A program made the translations under genes and the position numbers. A stretch of DNA of 64,000 bases from Usnea hakonensis (taxonomy: Eukaryota > Ascomycota > Lecanoromycetes > Lecanorales > Parmeliaceae), in NCBI GenBank assembly GCA_013423325.1, contig BLJB01000162.1, positions 1 to 64,000 of the forward strand, given 5' to 3'. This document shows positions 36,630 to 50,381 of this stretch, piece by piece (the stretch's first letter is position 1; every line of letters starts with the position of its first letter). The notes beneath the pieces were generated by a model that worked only from the letters and a program-made list of their open reading frames with translations, had not been told where the DNA came from and did no database searches.

Positions 36630-38560
36630 ACTATCTCCCCTCCTAAGGATTTATCCTTAAATCTATATCTCTATATCTAATACTTATTAAAACCCTAAAA
36701 CCTAGTAGAAAAAGAAGGGAAAGAGTTACTATAGTATAATAATTATAATACGTATTTTACGCGAATCTAAATAGTAAATAAAGCGTATTTTTATTTTAGT
36801 AGTTAAATAATATATTTTATTATCGTTACGCGGGTACTAAGTAACGCGTAAAGTTAATATTTAGTAAAGCTAATAATAAAATCTTAGATATAAAATCTAA
36901 TAATTTTAGGTTTATTTTTCTTACTTCTATAATATATCTTTATTAATACTTTAATTCCTAAATACTATTTTATTACCTTATTTATACTAGGGAGTTATCT
37001 TCTTTATTTACGATATCCGATTCTAATTATAATACTTAAGATAACCCTAGCTATATATCTACTTAGGGTTCCGTTCTTAATATTTAAATTCCCTTATATA
37101 CGCGAGGTAGGCGTTTTATCGAAGAAATCCTATTATCTTATCCTAAGTAAAAATAGTAAAAATTATATCCCCTATATTAATTTACTACCTTAAAATAAGA
37201 CGTAGTAGACTATTTAGATAATTATTACTAAAATATCTACTTTAACCTTAGCGGGTACTAATAGCGTATAGACTTTAAATTAGTCTATTACTAACTAGTC
37301 TTCTACTCTAATCTAAAATCTAGTTATTAATCCTCTATATAATATAACTTTTTCCGGGGGTAAGTATATTACCCTACTAGGCGGCTAGCGTATACTTCTA
37401 TTAGGCTTCTATCGTAAAGCGGGGGCTCCTTTTCTAGATAGCGCGTCTTTAGTTTTTCCGGAGATCTCTATTAATCCCCTAAATAGACCCTTAGTCGTAA
37501 GTTTTAAACATTATTAACCCGATATTACTTATATATTCTTAGGGTAATTGCCTAGCTATTACGAGGTAGTATAATAATCCTAATATTCTTCTTATAGAGA
37601 ATACGTATTACTAGTACCTCTAATAGGTATAGCGAACTAACCTTTATTCTTATAATATATAGTTTAATACTAAAGATTATATAGTATCTAAATATAACTA
37701 TTACTATTAATTAAGAAAGGATTACGTATTAGTAAGTTTTTCCTAGCGTTCTAGTAACGCGAGTAGTATTATTTACGGTTATATCTACTACTAACTTCTA
37801 GTAGCTACCTATAAATATTAGAATCTATAACTTAGCTAACGATCTAATATATAATTACTAAACCCGGGCTATCTCTATCCGTTATAGTCTTATTTTAGAA
37901 TATATTATATATTACCCCCTTCGGTACCTTAAACGCTATACTATAGAGTTTAACCGGTACTTAATAGCTATCTAATGCGTAGCTATACGATTTAGAAAGG
38001 TAAAGAAACTAGATTCTTTATCTATTTAAATTACTAAAGCTAAGACCTTAAGGGGGATCTACGCGACTCTTAAAACTATCTTAAATATATTATAATATAT
38101 AATATATTTATCGCTTTCCTTCTTATATTATCTATATATTTTATAGGCGTTATAACTAATATTTCTTAGAATCGTTTACCTCCTCTCGATAATATATAGC
38201 CTCCTATAGGATTACCCTTACCTTCTAAGAGTAACGGTTCGAGTTCTAATAGTAGTTATTTAAATTCGCCCTCCGATAGACTAAACTTATCTACGGAAAG
38301 GGCCACTAGAGCGAATTAAGTAATTAGAGAGGGAGAGTAGGCGTAGTATTATATATATATATTACTAGTATATCTATCTTCGGGTATTATATTTTGCGAT
38401 ATCGCTTCGGCGGTCTTAATATTTACTTTATTATAGGGTCTTAGGCCCTCTTAGTCGTTACCCTTAAGGTAATAGAGAATTATATACTAATCGTATATTT
38501 TACCTATATAACTTTTATTTATTAAATATATCGACTAAATCTAGAGTATCTATATTATCC
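36630..38560 (+). other. Extra module between chromodomain and 3' LTR, possible antisense ORF
   Basis: About 1.9 kb that gag-pol does not need. Plus-strand reading near 38,226-38,320 gives a Ser/Asn-rich open stretch (SKSNGSSSNSSYLNSPSDR). The related element has a similar stretch at the same relative place (50,076-50,381). I infer a decayed gene on the strand opposite to pol. No domain is identified. Confidence 0.4.
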
Positions 38561-39862
38561 TTAGTAATCTACTAGTTATATTCTTTAGGATAGCCTACCT
38601 AGCGTACTAGGTATTCTAGGACTCCTTTTCGTATACGTTTCTTTAGGATTTCTTCCACTTTACTAATTTTATCGTTATCTATTAAATTAGGAGCTAGATA
38701 CTCTAAAATATTTATATTACTCTTTCTCCTTTAGTATAGCTCTAATAATAATATATAAAAGATAGGGTAAATATAGTAAACGGGGGGTAACTATAGATAG
38801 TATACTTACTTCTCTACTTATCTTCTAATACGGAAAGGTCTAATTACTTTATCTAAAAGCTTCTTATTTAGCCTTTTTTACTTTAGATTCTTAGCTAATA
38901 ATAATACTAGATCGCCTTCTCGAAATTCTTACTTCTAGTAAATTTAATTATAGGACTTCGCTTATATCTTAAGTATATTTTATTAGCGTTTTACTAGATC
39001 TTATCTAATTAAATTAATTTCTTTAACTTGTTCTTTTACTATAGATATCTCTCCTTCGATAGCCTCGTCCTTATAATATAGTTCTATTTTAGGGTTATAC
39101 CTATATATTACTTTAAAAGGACTATACCTGATTATTATATAACTATTTTACTAATATACGAATTCTATAATTAGTAATAATATTATCTAGTCGTCTTAAT
39201 TATCTAAGTAGTATATATGGAGGTAATACTCTAGTATCTAGTTTTACCTTTTAGTTTACCTATTAGTTTATAGATAGAAGGCGGTACTTAGCCGGTATTT
39301 AATCTATATCTAGTAGTATACTTCTAACTAGAATATACTTATAAAGATAGGTCCTCTATCTATTATAATATCTTATAGGGCTCTAAATTTTATAAAGATC
39401 TCTCGTATTAGGATTTCTTTAAACTCTATAGTATTAACTTTCTTAATAGTAGGAAGATAGTAGGTTATTTTAGTATACCTATCTACTACTATAAGAATCG
39501 AATTATAAACGATATCGTTTTACTTACTCGGAGATAAATTAGTAATAAAATCTATTATAATTTCTTTTTATAGATTTAAGGGGATTAGTAACGTTTCTAA
39601 TTTATTATAGGGGTAATAGCGTTTTACCTTAACCCTTTAATAGATATTATAGATACTTATATACTTCTTAATATCTACTTTTATACTTTTCTAAAAGTAT
39701 TTTCTACTAATTAATTTAGAGGTCTTATTAGCCCCGAAATACCCCGCTAAAAGGTCGTTATAATAGCGTTTTATTAGCTCTTTATAGATAGACGCTTCTT
39801 TAGGGATATATAGTCTACTATTATAGTATAGTAGCCCCTAGCTATCTATTATCTAAGCTCCG

Positions 39863-40045
39863 TGTTACGGATATCCTCCACAGGATATGTGCGGAGCCTC
39901 ATAGGGCTTAGCGAGGCTTGGCGCCTTGGCATTGCGGCCTCATGAGGAGGATTCTTCCTGTAGATACCTTTCTTCCACACACATTATATACATATTATTA
40001 TATTATTATCTATACATATGACACCACTCGTATCGTTTCCTAACA
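39863..40045 (+). repeat. Left LTR (183 bp) of the 2.2-kb element
   Basis: TGTTACGG...CCTAACA, still rich in CA/TG. It differs from its partner at RIP-type transitions in both directions, for example TGTGCGG versus TATACGG. Confidence 0.92.
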
Positions 40046-41888
40046 AATAGTAGCTACACCTAGTCGATTCAATTCCTAGCGCATAAGTAATTGTTAAAGC
40101 CGTCCCTAATACCAGTACCTACAATACCCAGAGGCCTCTTACACCACTCACTAACACGTCGATTTAATTCCGTATATTCGCCTACCTAGCCTTCGTCTAG
40201 CACCTAATCGGACTCTAAACTACTCGTTAAAAAGGTAATCCTTTTAGTAGACTAGTTACTATACCTAGAGGTAATCGTAATACAGGCAATATAGGTAATA
40301 CTAGTATTACTTTAAAAGCCAATCAAGAGGACCCAGAGCACGAAGATATCTCTCTTATCAATACAAATCTATCACCAAATCCTAGCCTAATACCTAGTTT
40401 CACAGCGGAGTAAGTAGCCTTATTATAAGCAATAATTTCGGCCGCAGTAAAAACCTCTATAAACAATACTATTATCTAGACAGTCTCTCAAGCGGTCACT
40501 ACAGCAATAACTATAAAAAATAGCTCTAAATAACACCAAATAATAGTACTACTAAACCTACGATTCGTCAATACCCCTATACCCACTCTATAGCCTCTAG
40601 AGTAACTAAATACTTCTTAGTCTTCTCCTTATAACGATCCAATTCCGCCTATAAATAATACTATAACTACTCGCTAGCGAGGAGAAGAGCTAGGGATATT
40701 CAATCCTATAGTAGATAACGTATATACGTTCACAAATCGTATATACTAAGTAGCCGAATTACGAGGCTATTTACTCGTCCAATTAAATATCAACCTATAA
40801 CTCCGAGGCCTTACTAAGGACTAGTACGAAGTAGAGCTCGATCCTAATAATAAAGTCATACTTTCTAATATACGCACTATACGAATATAGATTAATATAT
40901 TAATTCAACGCTTCCGGCCGGCCCCTATAGATATACTCTACTAATTAGAGTAGACTTACTATACTCGAATCGATATAGTAACTAAGAAAGACCCTATAGC
41001 CTTCGTACACGAGATTTTACGCCTTACTCGCTATAATAATCGGCCTCAGCATAAGCGCCTTACTATTACCTATATCTACTTCGAATCGCAATTACGAATA
41101 AGCCTTATTACTCCGAGATATAATACTTCTATTTCTAAGTTTATTAAGTAATTAGAAGGCAAGAAGTATACGTAGTACGAGATATATTACTATTATAGTA
41201 AGAAAAAAGACTACTTTCTCACCGAGCCTACACCAAATCAATATAGTAATAATCAGAGACCTCCCCAGAAGCAATAGCCTCCTCGTATATAGTAACAATG
41301 GCCTCGTAACCCCGCTCCGCCCCCAAATACAGCTCCGTAGCAATTACTACCGGCCCTATCAGCCTTAAAGGCTTACTTTATTAATCTATATAATCAGGAG
41401 GACTTAGAATATAATCTATTAAATAATAGCTACTATACCTACCCCTCTTTCTAACCCCCGGGGTATATACCTTACCAATACGGTAATACTTATAACGGTA
41501 GAGGTACTAAAGTAATAGCCAATTAGACTACTATAGATAAAGACTACCAGTATAACTAAAAGGGATATACTTACTACTACTAAGTATAGAAACACTATTA
41601 TTAGTCAGGATTTAGCCCTACTAAATTAGTTTCAATTCAATAAATCCTTGGATAATACGCTATTCGGCTTCTTTTTATAGATCTAAATTATATAGATCTA
41701 TTCGTAATCTACGGGCGGAGAAAGATATACCAAAAGTACTTATTTTTAACGATTTTCTTACTTCTACTATATATAATTACTAACCTAGTATAATAAGATA
41801 TAATACTACTATTATATACCTTACCGTTACTACCTCGCTATCGCTAATAGCTATAGGGGCATAGCCTTTTTTCTTTTTTACGGGCACT

Positions 41889-42071
41889 TATTACGGATAT
41901 CCTCTACAGGATATATACGGAGCCTCATAGGGCTTAGCGAGGCTTGGCGCCTTGGCATTGCGGCCTCATAAGGAGGATTCTTCCTGTAGATACCTTTCTT
42001 CCACACACATTACATACACATTATTATATTATTATCCATACATATGACACCACTCGTATCGTTTCCTGACA
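41889..42071 (+). repeat. Right LTR (183 bp) of the 2.2-kb element
   Basis: TATTACGG...CCTGACA, partner of 39,863-40,045 and the same length. Confidence 0.92.
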
Positions 42072-45000
42072 CTCCGGTATCCTTATTACGCTTGCCTTAC
42101 GCTTTACTAGCCTTCTATTAGGTAATAAGAGCGTCCTCTTATTAAAGTACCTTAATAAGTTTATAGATAGGCTTATTATTAGGATTATATACTATTTCGC
42201 TTATAACTAAAATATTGGCTACTAAGCGTAGGACGAACTATTTATAACTAATAGTCCTAGCGATAGGATTAAACTATACCTTAGCTATATCGCGATTATA
42301 TTAAGCCGGTATCTCGCTTACGCTCCTTCTAGTTTAAGGCTAAGGTTCCCTAGTCCTTAAATAATATACTATATTTAGATATATTTCCTATATAGCTATA
42401 GTTATTAATAATCTAAATACTATTTTAATAGATACTTAGTCTACGCTATTTATACTTCCTTCTAAGGTAATATCTATACCTTACTAATATATAGTTCAAA
42501 TTACTATAAAAATCGGATTCGATAAGCTACTAATCGTTACTAGCTTCTACTATAATATTAGTAATAGCTTATTAATCGAACGGTTTTCGTCCTTATAGTT
42601 AGGACGTCTTAATAATATATCGGTAGGGTTTATCTTACTAGAATAATATAAAATAAAGAAATTAAAACTAGCTAACTTTATTATCTATCTTATCTATTAT
42701 CTATTTAAATTCGATTAATCTATAAAATACTTTAGATTATTATAGTTAATTAAGACTTTAACTAGGCTATTTACCCCTTCTAAATAGTAACGCTAGTATT
42801 TAAATATTATAATAATAGTAAGTAACTCCTAATTATAAGTCTTATAGTTTCGCTCTATATTAATTATTTTTCGAAAATAGAAAGTGACTAGATACTACTA
42901 CTTATTTATTTCTTAGTACTAGGTCAAAATACCTATTAAGGTAAATTCGGAAGTATCCGTTTTAATATAAATTAGAAGATTAGGATCGAAGTATCTTAAT
43001 AGAAAAATAGTTATAAATATAGCTTATAGCCTAGTAAATACTATCTTAGCATTATCTAGCTACTTAAAAGGACCTAACTTCTTTCCTTTTTCGCTTCCTT
43101 TTAAAAGACCTATTAAAGGGCCTATAATCTATAAATAATAATAAATAAACCTCCGATAGAAATTTATAAACCCTAAGAATACCTAAACGTTATAGTAATT
43201 CTTAGGCTTCGATTAATCTTAGATAGCGGTTACCCTACGTTTATCTATAGAGATATTATTAATTAATATAATAAACTCTAGGAATTCGACTTTAGTAGTA
43301 AAGAATTTATATTTTTTTAAACTTATAAAAAGACTTACCTTTCGTAATCTACTTAAGATCTATTTAATATAGTTAATATATTCCTCCCGCGTTTCGGAGT
43401 AGATAAATATATTATCTAAATAGATAATATAGAATTAGTTAATAAGATTACTTAATAACTTATTAATATATATTTAAAACGTTATAGGGGTATTAGTAAG
43501 ACTAAATAGTATTACTAGATACTTAAAGTAGCTATATTATATTCGGAAGACTATCTTCTACTTATCGCCCTTTCTAATCTATATACGATAATATATATCC
43601 TTAAGATCTAACTTAGTAAATTACTTTATACTATTAAGGCGGTCTAAAGTCTTACTAATTAGTAGTAATAGATAGCGATTCTTAATAATTACCTTATTTA
43701 ACCTATAGTAATTAATATATAAACGTAGTCTACCGTCCTTTTTTAAAATAAAAAGAATAGGGGCTTCTATAGGACTAGTCGAATATTAAATCTATCCTTT
43801 TATAAGAGCGTTATCGAGATAGCTACGTAGTATAGCTAATTCTATATTCGATAGATTATATAGAGGGCTAAATAAGGGTTCTATAGTTATCTTAATAATA
43901 TAATTCTATCCTTTATAAAAGGGAAGCTTTTCTACTTCCTTAATTAAAAAAATATTAGCGTAATCTTTAAGTTTCTAAGGGACTTCTAGTATCTTTACTA
44001 TACTTTCCTAGTAAAATATATTTATACCCGTAGTACTAATCTAATAGCTCGCTTCTAAAGCTACTATTATTAATATAATTAAGATATATATAGTCTTTTC
44101 TCCTTTTAGCGAGGCCGCGAATTTATTTAGATCGAGTAGTTTATAAACTTACTAATTAATACTAAAACGCTATATTTAATCTACTATATCTATTTTTATT
44201 CTTTCCTCTATTAAGGTAAAAAGGCCTAAAACTAAAGGCGGACCTTCTTTATTAATAGTATAGAACGTATATTAGTAGCGCTTCTCGTATATCTAGCTAT
44301 CGCGAATTATATATAATATAATATATATATTATAGTAATAAGCCGATTTCCTATCTATCTATTATAGGGTTAGTAAAGGAGCTTCGATATAATAAAGATT
44401 ATATTCGATTACGAAGCGTTAACTAATTATATTAACCTCGGCTCTATTATTAAAATAGAATTATATAGAGACTAAATCCTTTAAGTCTTTCTTAATAATA
44501 TATCTATTATATATTAAAAAAGGTAATAAGATAACTCCTTTTACTACCCTCGTATAGATAGAGTCTTTAACGAGGGCTTACCTTTTCCCTTTTTTAAGAC
44601 CGCGTATACCCGATATTTATCTAGTAACCTTAGCGGTATACTATTAGTATCTTCTACCTTCGGAGCGGTATACTTAATAATATAGTATCCCTTCTTTTTA
44701 TAATTCTAATATTAAACTATCTTTAAAAATTTCTTCTTAAATTTTTTATTTAATTAGATCTTATTTTTATTACTACTTTTATTTTCCTTAAGCTTATTAT
44801 TTATCTAACCTCTATTTTAATAGTTTATAGAGTTAAATCTTTATTTATTACCTCGGTTCCCTTTTTAGAATAATATATTATTATTTTTATAGATAGTATT
44901 CCTTCTTTTTTAATTATTTTTAAGTTATATTACTAGTAATACGAGTTCGTTTCGCCTAGTTAAAATAATCTATATATTAGTAATAGCTATACGAATCTCT

Positions 45001-45879
45001 AGCTTTAGTCTAGTAAAGAAATAGAATATTTATTACTCTTCTATATAAAGGAGTATTTAGGCCTTTAGGCTATTTAGATAGATATTAAATTTTTAGACTA
45101 TTTAGTTCTATCTTTAAGAGGTATTAATATACGCTTAAATAACGTCTAGCTTACGATTTACTAGGTCCTTAATAAGGTTTAGTAGAAAGGCTATATACTA
45201 GGGCTAGATAGAAATATTATCTAGATCTTTTATATTTTTATTTTAATATTATTCCTTTAGCGTTTCGGCTAGAAATTAGTTATACTATTAGATCTTATTA
45301 TCTTCGATAATAAAGTTCTAAGGCGTTAGACTAAATTAGTCTTCTACGTCCCTTATCTAATTTTAATATTCTTAAATACTTTTTATATAAAAAATCTATA
45401 GGTCCTTAGACCGAAGATTATATTACGTCTTTACCGGGCCTACGTTCTTCTAGGTACTATCGGCTATATACTTTTTACTACGTTCTAGGGCGTAAATCTC
45501 CTCTATTAAATCTTAGAGTTATCGGTTCTTTATAAGGGTATCTCGCCTTCGAGTAGTATCTACTATCTAATTATTAACCGTTTATTACGGGTTATTACTA
45601 GTATTAGTATTAATATTAGTATTAATTTCGGTTTCGATTTTAGTTTTAGTTTTAGTTTTAGTTTCTATTTTAGTTTCTATACGAGTATATCCGTCGTCTT
45701 CGAGTTTAGATATATAACCGGTACCTACTAAGGGGACTTATATATTCCGGTACTAGTTTCTAATAGTTATTAATAAGGATAATCCGCTAGTATTATTAAC
45801 GCGTCGCGGATTCGCTCTAGTATTAGTTACTATTCTAGTTATAGATTACTACCCCTAAAAAGAGTAGAAGAATTAAAAT

Positions 45880-46113
45880 TATTAGGATTAGTATAGTAAT
45901 ATAAGATTAGAAGGATAGATATATTTCTATATAAGTATCTAGTAGTATTCTAGTAAGACTAATTCTTAAAAAAGAAGAAAAGAAAGAGGGGGGAATCGCT
46001 TCCTTAAGCTTATTCGCTAAGAAGCTAAGCTAATACCTATATTACGTATACTAAGAGGATACGTAATACTTGGCAATATTATCATTATAGCGCTACTGCC
46101 CCTGAGCCTAACA
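45880..46113 (-). repeat. 5' LTR of the chromovirus (234 bp)
   Basis: Starts TATTAGGA (RIPped TGTTAGG) and ends GAGCCTAACA. The last 40 bases keep TG and CA, so RIP was weaker at this edge. Confidence 0.92.
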
Positions 46114-48610
46114 ATATATAAGCCTTTTAAAATCTACTAGTCGCCTAGTTTTCTACTAAGTCTATAAAGGTATCTTCGATATTATTTAATATAGAGCTAT
46201 TAGAGCTTTAATAATATAACGAATCCTTAATTATATACTATAAGAGACTTATAGTTCTAATATAATATATCGGAGCTAGGGATAGGCCTAGTAAAATTAC
46301 TAAATCTATATTAGTACTTTAGATATTTAAGGCGGCGATATTAGAATCTATTATAAAGGCTTTTCTACGTAGTCTTATAGATCCCGATATTAGATATAAG
46401 ACTATTAGAGGCCTTATCTCTCCTAATTAGTTACTATTAGAAATCTATAATTTAGTTAAAAAAGCTAGACGTACTAAGGCTATAATATAGAAGCTCGATA
46501 AAGAGGAGTAAAAGGCTAAGGAAAATAATATTAAAGAATTAACTAGATAATCTAATATTATCCTTTTAAATAAATACGGAGCCTACTAAAGCCTCTCTAG
46601 TTTAGAATCTCGAAGGCCTTAATATACTTCTAGATAAGCTTAATAGGGAAGATACGCCTAGTAGAAGCCTTTAATAGAGTACTCTATTAAGTAATTATAC
46701 TACTCGTCCTACTATAGGTATTAATAGCTATATAAGTTATTATCTAGAGAACTATATTAGAAGTAATCTAAGTTATTATCTACCTCTAGATCGCTCTAAG
46801 CCTATATAAGATTATAACGATTTTCGGAAGGCTACTAGAGGTCCTAATAATTACCGGGCTACCCTATAGAATCTACTTAATAAATCTAAGTCTAAGAATT
46901 TTTATATTAGTAGTACTAAGCTATATAGTCTAAAAGTTAATAAGCCTATATATATAAGATATAGGGAGCTAAAAGTAAAAAAAGATAATAGATATATATA
47001 TATCTTATTATTTATCTAAGAGTAATCGTACCTTTATAAGCTTATCTTTAATACTTCTATATAGATTAGCTTTACTACCGCTAGCTTTAGAGACTTTAAT
47101 AGAAGAATTAGTTTATAGAAGCCTTTATTAGACCCCTCTAAGGGGATATTAATATTAGGCTTTAGTATATAAACTCTATTTAGTACTTATATATTCTAAT
47201 TAAATTCTATTACTTATAGTATATCGAGTATAAGTCGAGTATAGTCTATATTAGCCGAAGCCTTTTATAATAAGATATCCGGACCCGGGAAAAGGCCTAG
47301 AATAGAGGAAATTCCTAATAGTCCTAGATATAGTTAAGCTTAGATATAGTAATTCTAATAGCTTAGTTAATCTTTATAATTTAATTTACCTTAGTCCTAG
47401 CTTCTTATTATATTCTAAGTAAATAATACTCGCTAGAAGATTAAGTCTAAAAAGCGAGTTAATAGTAAAAAGGCGGAGCCTATATCTCTAGTTAAATTAT
47501 TTAATAAGCTTACTAGATCTTATAATTCTTTAGTATTAGTTAGAGCTATACTATAGTAAACTAAAATCGAGTTATTATTACTAAATTTAGTAATCTAATT
47601 ATTATCTATAGATAGGGAGCTTAAGAGACTTTATATCTAGATAATAAAAAAGCGTAAAAAGAAGAAGTCTATCTAATAAGACTTTATACTCTAATAATTT
47701 AACTCTATTCTTAATTAGTAATATACTAGGATATCTATATAAATATAATAGCCTCCTATAGTATCTTAATCTTTTAATCTAATACCTTAAATTTTTAATT
47801 TATTATAGTAGCCTTCTACTATTCTATAGATTATTAATCTATTATAGTAGCCCCCGATATCCGTACTAGCTTAATAATTCTAATAGTCTTAAGGATTTAT
47901 ACTATTACTCTAGTTATAGCCCTCTATAGTATAAGTCCTAAAAGTCTTATTAAACTTAGTAGTAGCGTAGTCTAATATATATATTAAGTTTCTAAATATT
48001 ATAGTAAAAAAGAAAAAGGCGTTTTAAGTAGTAATATCTATAAGATCTAAGGGTAGTACCGAGTAAAGTCTAGCTCGTAAGTAGATCTAGATTAACTAGG
48101 GCTCTAAGATAAACGTAGTAAACTCGTTAATAATTATTATAATTAAAGTAAAGCTTCGTTTATTAGCTAAAGTAAACTTTAAAGGTCTTATTATATAGAC
48201 TATAGACTTCTTTAAGTCTACCCTAAAGTACTATATAGTATTTAATATATATATTAAAGGAATCTAGAGGTCTATTAAATACTTTATATTCCTAGTAAGA
48301 TAAGATCTATATAAAGAGCCCTATCTACTATTTAGACTATTATAGCTATATAGTATTAACGCTTTTATCTTGATAAGGTTATTATTAATTCGTATTAGGG
48401 ATCCGTTAATTAGGGAGATAGCTAGAAATATTATAAAACTAGAGTTAGTCTATTATAGAGACTAGAATATAATTATATATTCTAAGGCTATTCGGTTCGT
48501 TACGATAAAGATAGTCTAAGATCCTAAATCTAGAAATAACGAGAAAGGGTTATTAGAGGAATTAAAAGATAAGCTCTTAAATATTAGTAAAGATTTTTTA
48601 TTAGAGTGCT
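46114..48610 (+). mobile_element. Right part of the older RIPped element
   Basis: This continues the DNA left of 36,396. Plus-strand frames with RIP stops are protein-like near 48,110-48,600 (PYLLFRLL-stop-LYSINAFI...), which could be a gag/protease region of a retroelement. No firm domain can be named. It ends where the second chromovirus LTR begins at 48,611. Confidence 0.45.
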
Positions 48611-48826
48611 TGTAGCAATATAAGACTAGTAATAGGTAGATATATATATATTAAATATAGTACCTTAATAATAAAACTAATTCTTAAAGAATCTAAAAGA
48701 AGAGAGAGGGGAATTACCTCCTTAAACTTCTCTTACTAAGACTTACGTCTACTAAGCTTATTAGCTACGTTAGGCCTTAACTAAATAATTACTTAATATA
48801 GAACTCTTCTAAATTTAATACTAATA
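48611..48826 (-). repeat. LTR of the second chromovirus relative (about 216 bp)
   Basis: Starts TGTAGCAATATAAGAC and ends CTAATA. The right border is set by comparison with 36,629. Moderately diverged from the other two LTRs. Confidence 0.75.
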
Positions 48827-50075
48827 TAATATTCTCCCTCTAAGGATTCGTTCTTAAATCTATTTATCTAATAAATAAAGGATAGGCTTATTAAAACCTT
48901 TTAAACCTCTAAAAGAATATAAGGGAAAGAGTCCTTTCTATATAATAATATTAAACTATAATATAATATAGATAAAATATACGCGTATAATATAATAAAT
49001 ATATAAATAGAGTATTTATAAATATAAATATAATAAATTATAATTATTAATAGTTTTTATTATTATTCGTTATACGCGACGAGTTCGTATTAAGGTCGTC
49101 GTAACTTTAAAGTATTAATAATTACTAGATAATATTTATAATTTATATATAGTTATTATATTTTTTCCCTATAATTTTTTTTTTAATAATTTCCTATTCG
49201 TCCTTTTATTTATATTTCTTATATAATACTTAACTATAATATTTACTAGACTTACTATAAATATATTATAAATATCTAAATAATAGTAGTTTAAGCTATA
49301 TCTCTTTCTATTTTTACTAGATCTATTTTAATAGAGTTAGTAGTAAGTATTAATATCCTAGCTATAATTAGATATATATCTCTAATATATATATAGCCCT
49401 TAGCGTTCTAGATTACTATTTAAAGTACTATTTATATTAAGGCGCTTATAGAGAATACTTACTATTACTATTTATATATTATAGGGAATTATACCCTAAA
49501 TTCCTATAATATAATATTTAATAAGTATAAATATATAGTTTATAAATATAATTATTACTCCCGACTATATATAGATTATAAATCTATAAGTAAATATATA
49601 TCCTACTTATATATTATATATAGATTTCGGCTACTAATTTATTATAATTAGAAATCTCTATAAATATTAAAATATATAGCCTCGCTAATACTCTATTATA
49701 TCGCTATTTATATCTCGAGTATAGTAAGAGATATAGGTAGTTTTCTAGCTACTATTAATATATTTCCTACTATTTTTTTAAAGCTTATATAGCTACGTTT
49801 AACGGTACCCTTATATATATAGAGTAGGTACGTAATTAATTTAATAAGTATAAGAAGTCTATAGATAATACTATTAAAATCGAGAAAGCTAAATCCCTAA
49901 AAAGTATTATAAGAACTTTAGAGGAGATATATAATATTTTAAGATTCTTAATAAATATAATCTAACGTTTAATATACTTATCGCTTATATAAAGATAATA
50001 TTAATTCTTTATTAGATAGGCTTTCCGCTAATAGATTCTATTACTCCCCGTTAGCCGCGCCCCTCGCCTCCCTTC

Positions 50076-50381
50076 TCCGATAGGGGAGAAGATAGTAGAG
50101 AGGATAGTAGTAATAATAATAGTAATAAAAATAATAGAAGTATATCTAATAGAGATAAAGATAGCGTTAATAATATAATTAATAATAATAGTAATAGCGG
50201 AAGGGATACCCCTAACGATTCTAATACTAAAGAGGAGGAAGATATAGATAATATAAATAATAATACTATTAGCGCTATATATAATATAGATAATAGAGAT
50301 AAAAAGAATACTAGAGATAATATAAATAATAATAATAATACTATAATAAGTAGAGTCTCCCCTAATTTTAATAAGTAGCTT
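50076..50381 (+). pseudogene. Asn/Asp/Ser-rich open stretch antisense to pol
   Basis: About 100 codons without a stop on the plus strand (DRGEDSREDSSNNNSNKNN..., then TPNDSNTKEEEDIDN...). Before it, about 49,750-49,980, are protein-like frames (AYIATFNGTLIYIE, then IEKAKSLKSIIRTLEEIYN). A stop-free run this long is striking in RIPped A/T-rich DNA, although AAT/GAT microsatellite character partly explains it. Confidence 0.4.

Larger units (their letters stand above)
39863..42071 (+). mobile_element. 2.2-kb gag-only LTR retroelement, nested
   Basis: LTRs of exactly 183 bp (39,863-40,045; 41,889-42,071) are flanked by a CTCCG duplication (39,858-39,862; 42,072-42,076). The 1843-bp interior reads as a gag-like protein on the plus strand with few stops (for example AFVHEILRLTRYNN...KRLTITYIYFESQL, about 40,998-41,090). 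I see no RT, RNase H or integrase, and there is little room for them. Two bases after the left LTR is TAGTAGCTACACC, a likely primer-binding site (TGGTAGC... before RIP). RIP is milder than in the host element, so it inserted later. It probably depends on an autonomous partner. Confidence 0.87.
38561..45879 (-). pseudogene. Decayed gag-pol of the chromovirus
   Basis: The minus strand reads, from 45,879 down: gag/protease region (not resolved in detail; a Ser/Thr-like simple repeat at 45,634-45,690), reverse transcriptase (around 43,900-43,100), RNase H (around 42,700), integrase (about 42,100-39,000, split by the nested element) and chromodomain (38,561-38,625). TAG stops stand at expected Trp and Gln codons throughout, and Asp/Gly codons show G-to-A changes, as RIP predicts. 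Confidence 0.8.
36396..46113 (-). mobile_element. Ty3/Gypsy chromovirus, RIPped, with nested insertion
   Basis: Complete by structure: 234-bp LTRs at both ends and an ATATA target duplication (36,391-36,395 and 46,114-46,118). Gag-pol lies on the minus strand. Visible remnants are the RT active-site motif YLDN (rc of 43,411-43,422), an integrase core reading VDRYTK (about 39,468-39,486), and a chromodomain reading YLVR-stop-VGYP (about 38,561-38,625). A purine tract, rc of 36,630-36,648, abuts the 3' LTR. A 2.2-kb element is inserted in the integrase region at 39,863. About 1.9 kb between the chromodomain and the 3' LTR is extra for this class. All frames are broken by RIP stops, so the element is dead. 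Confidence 0.9.
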
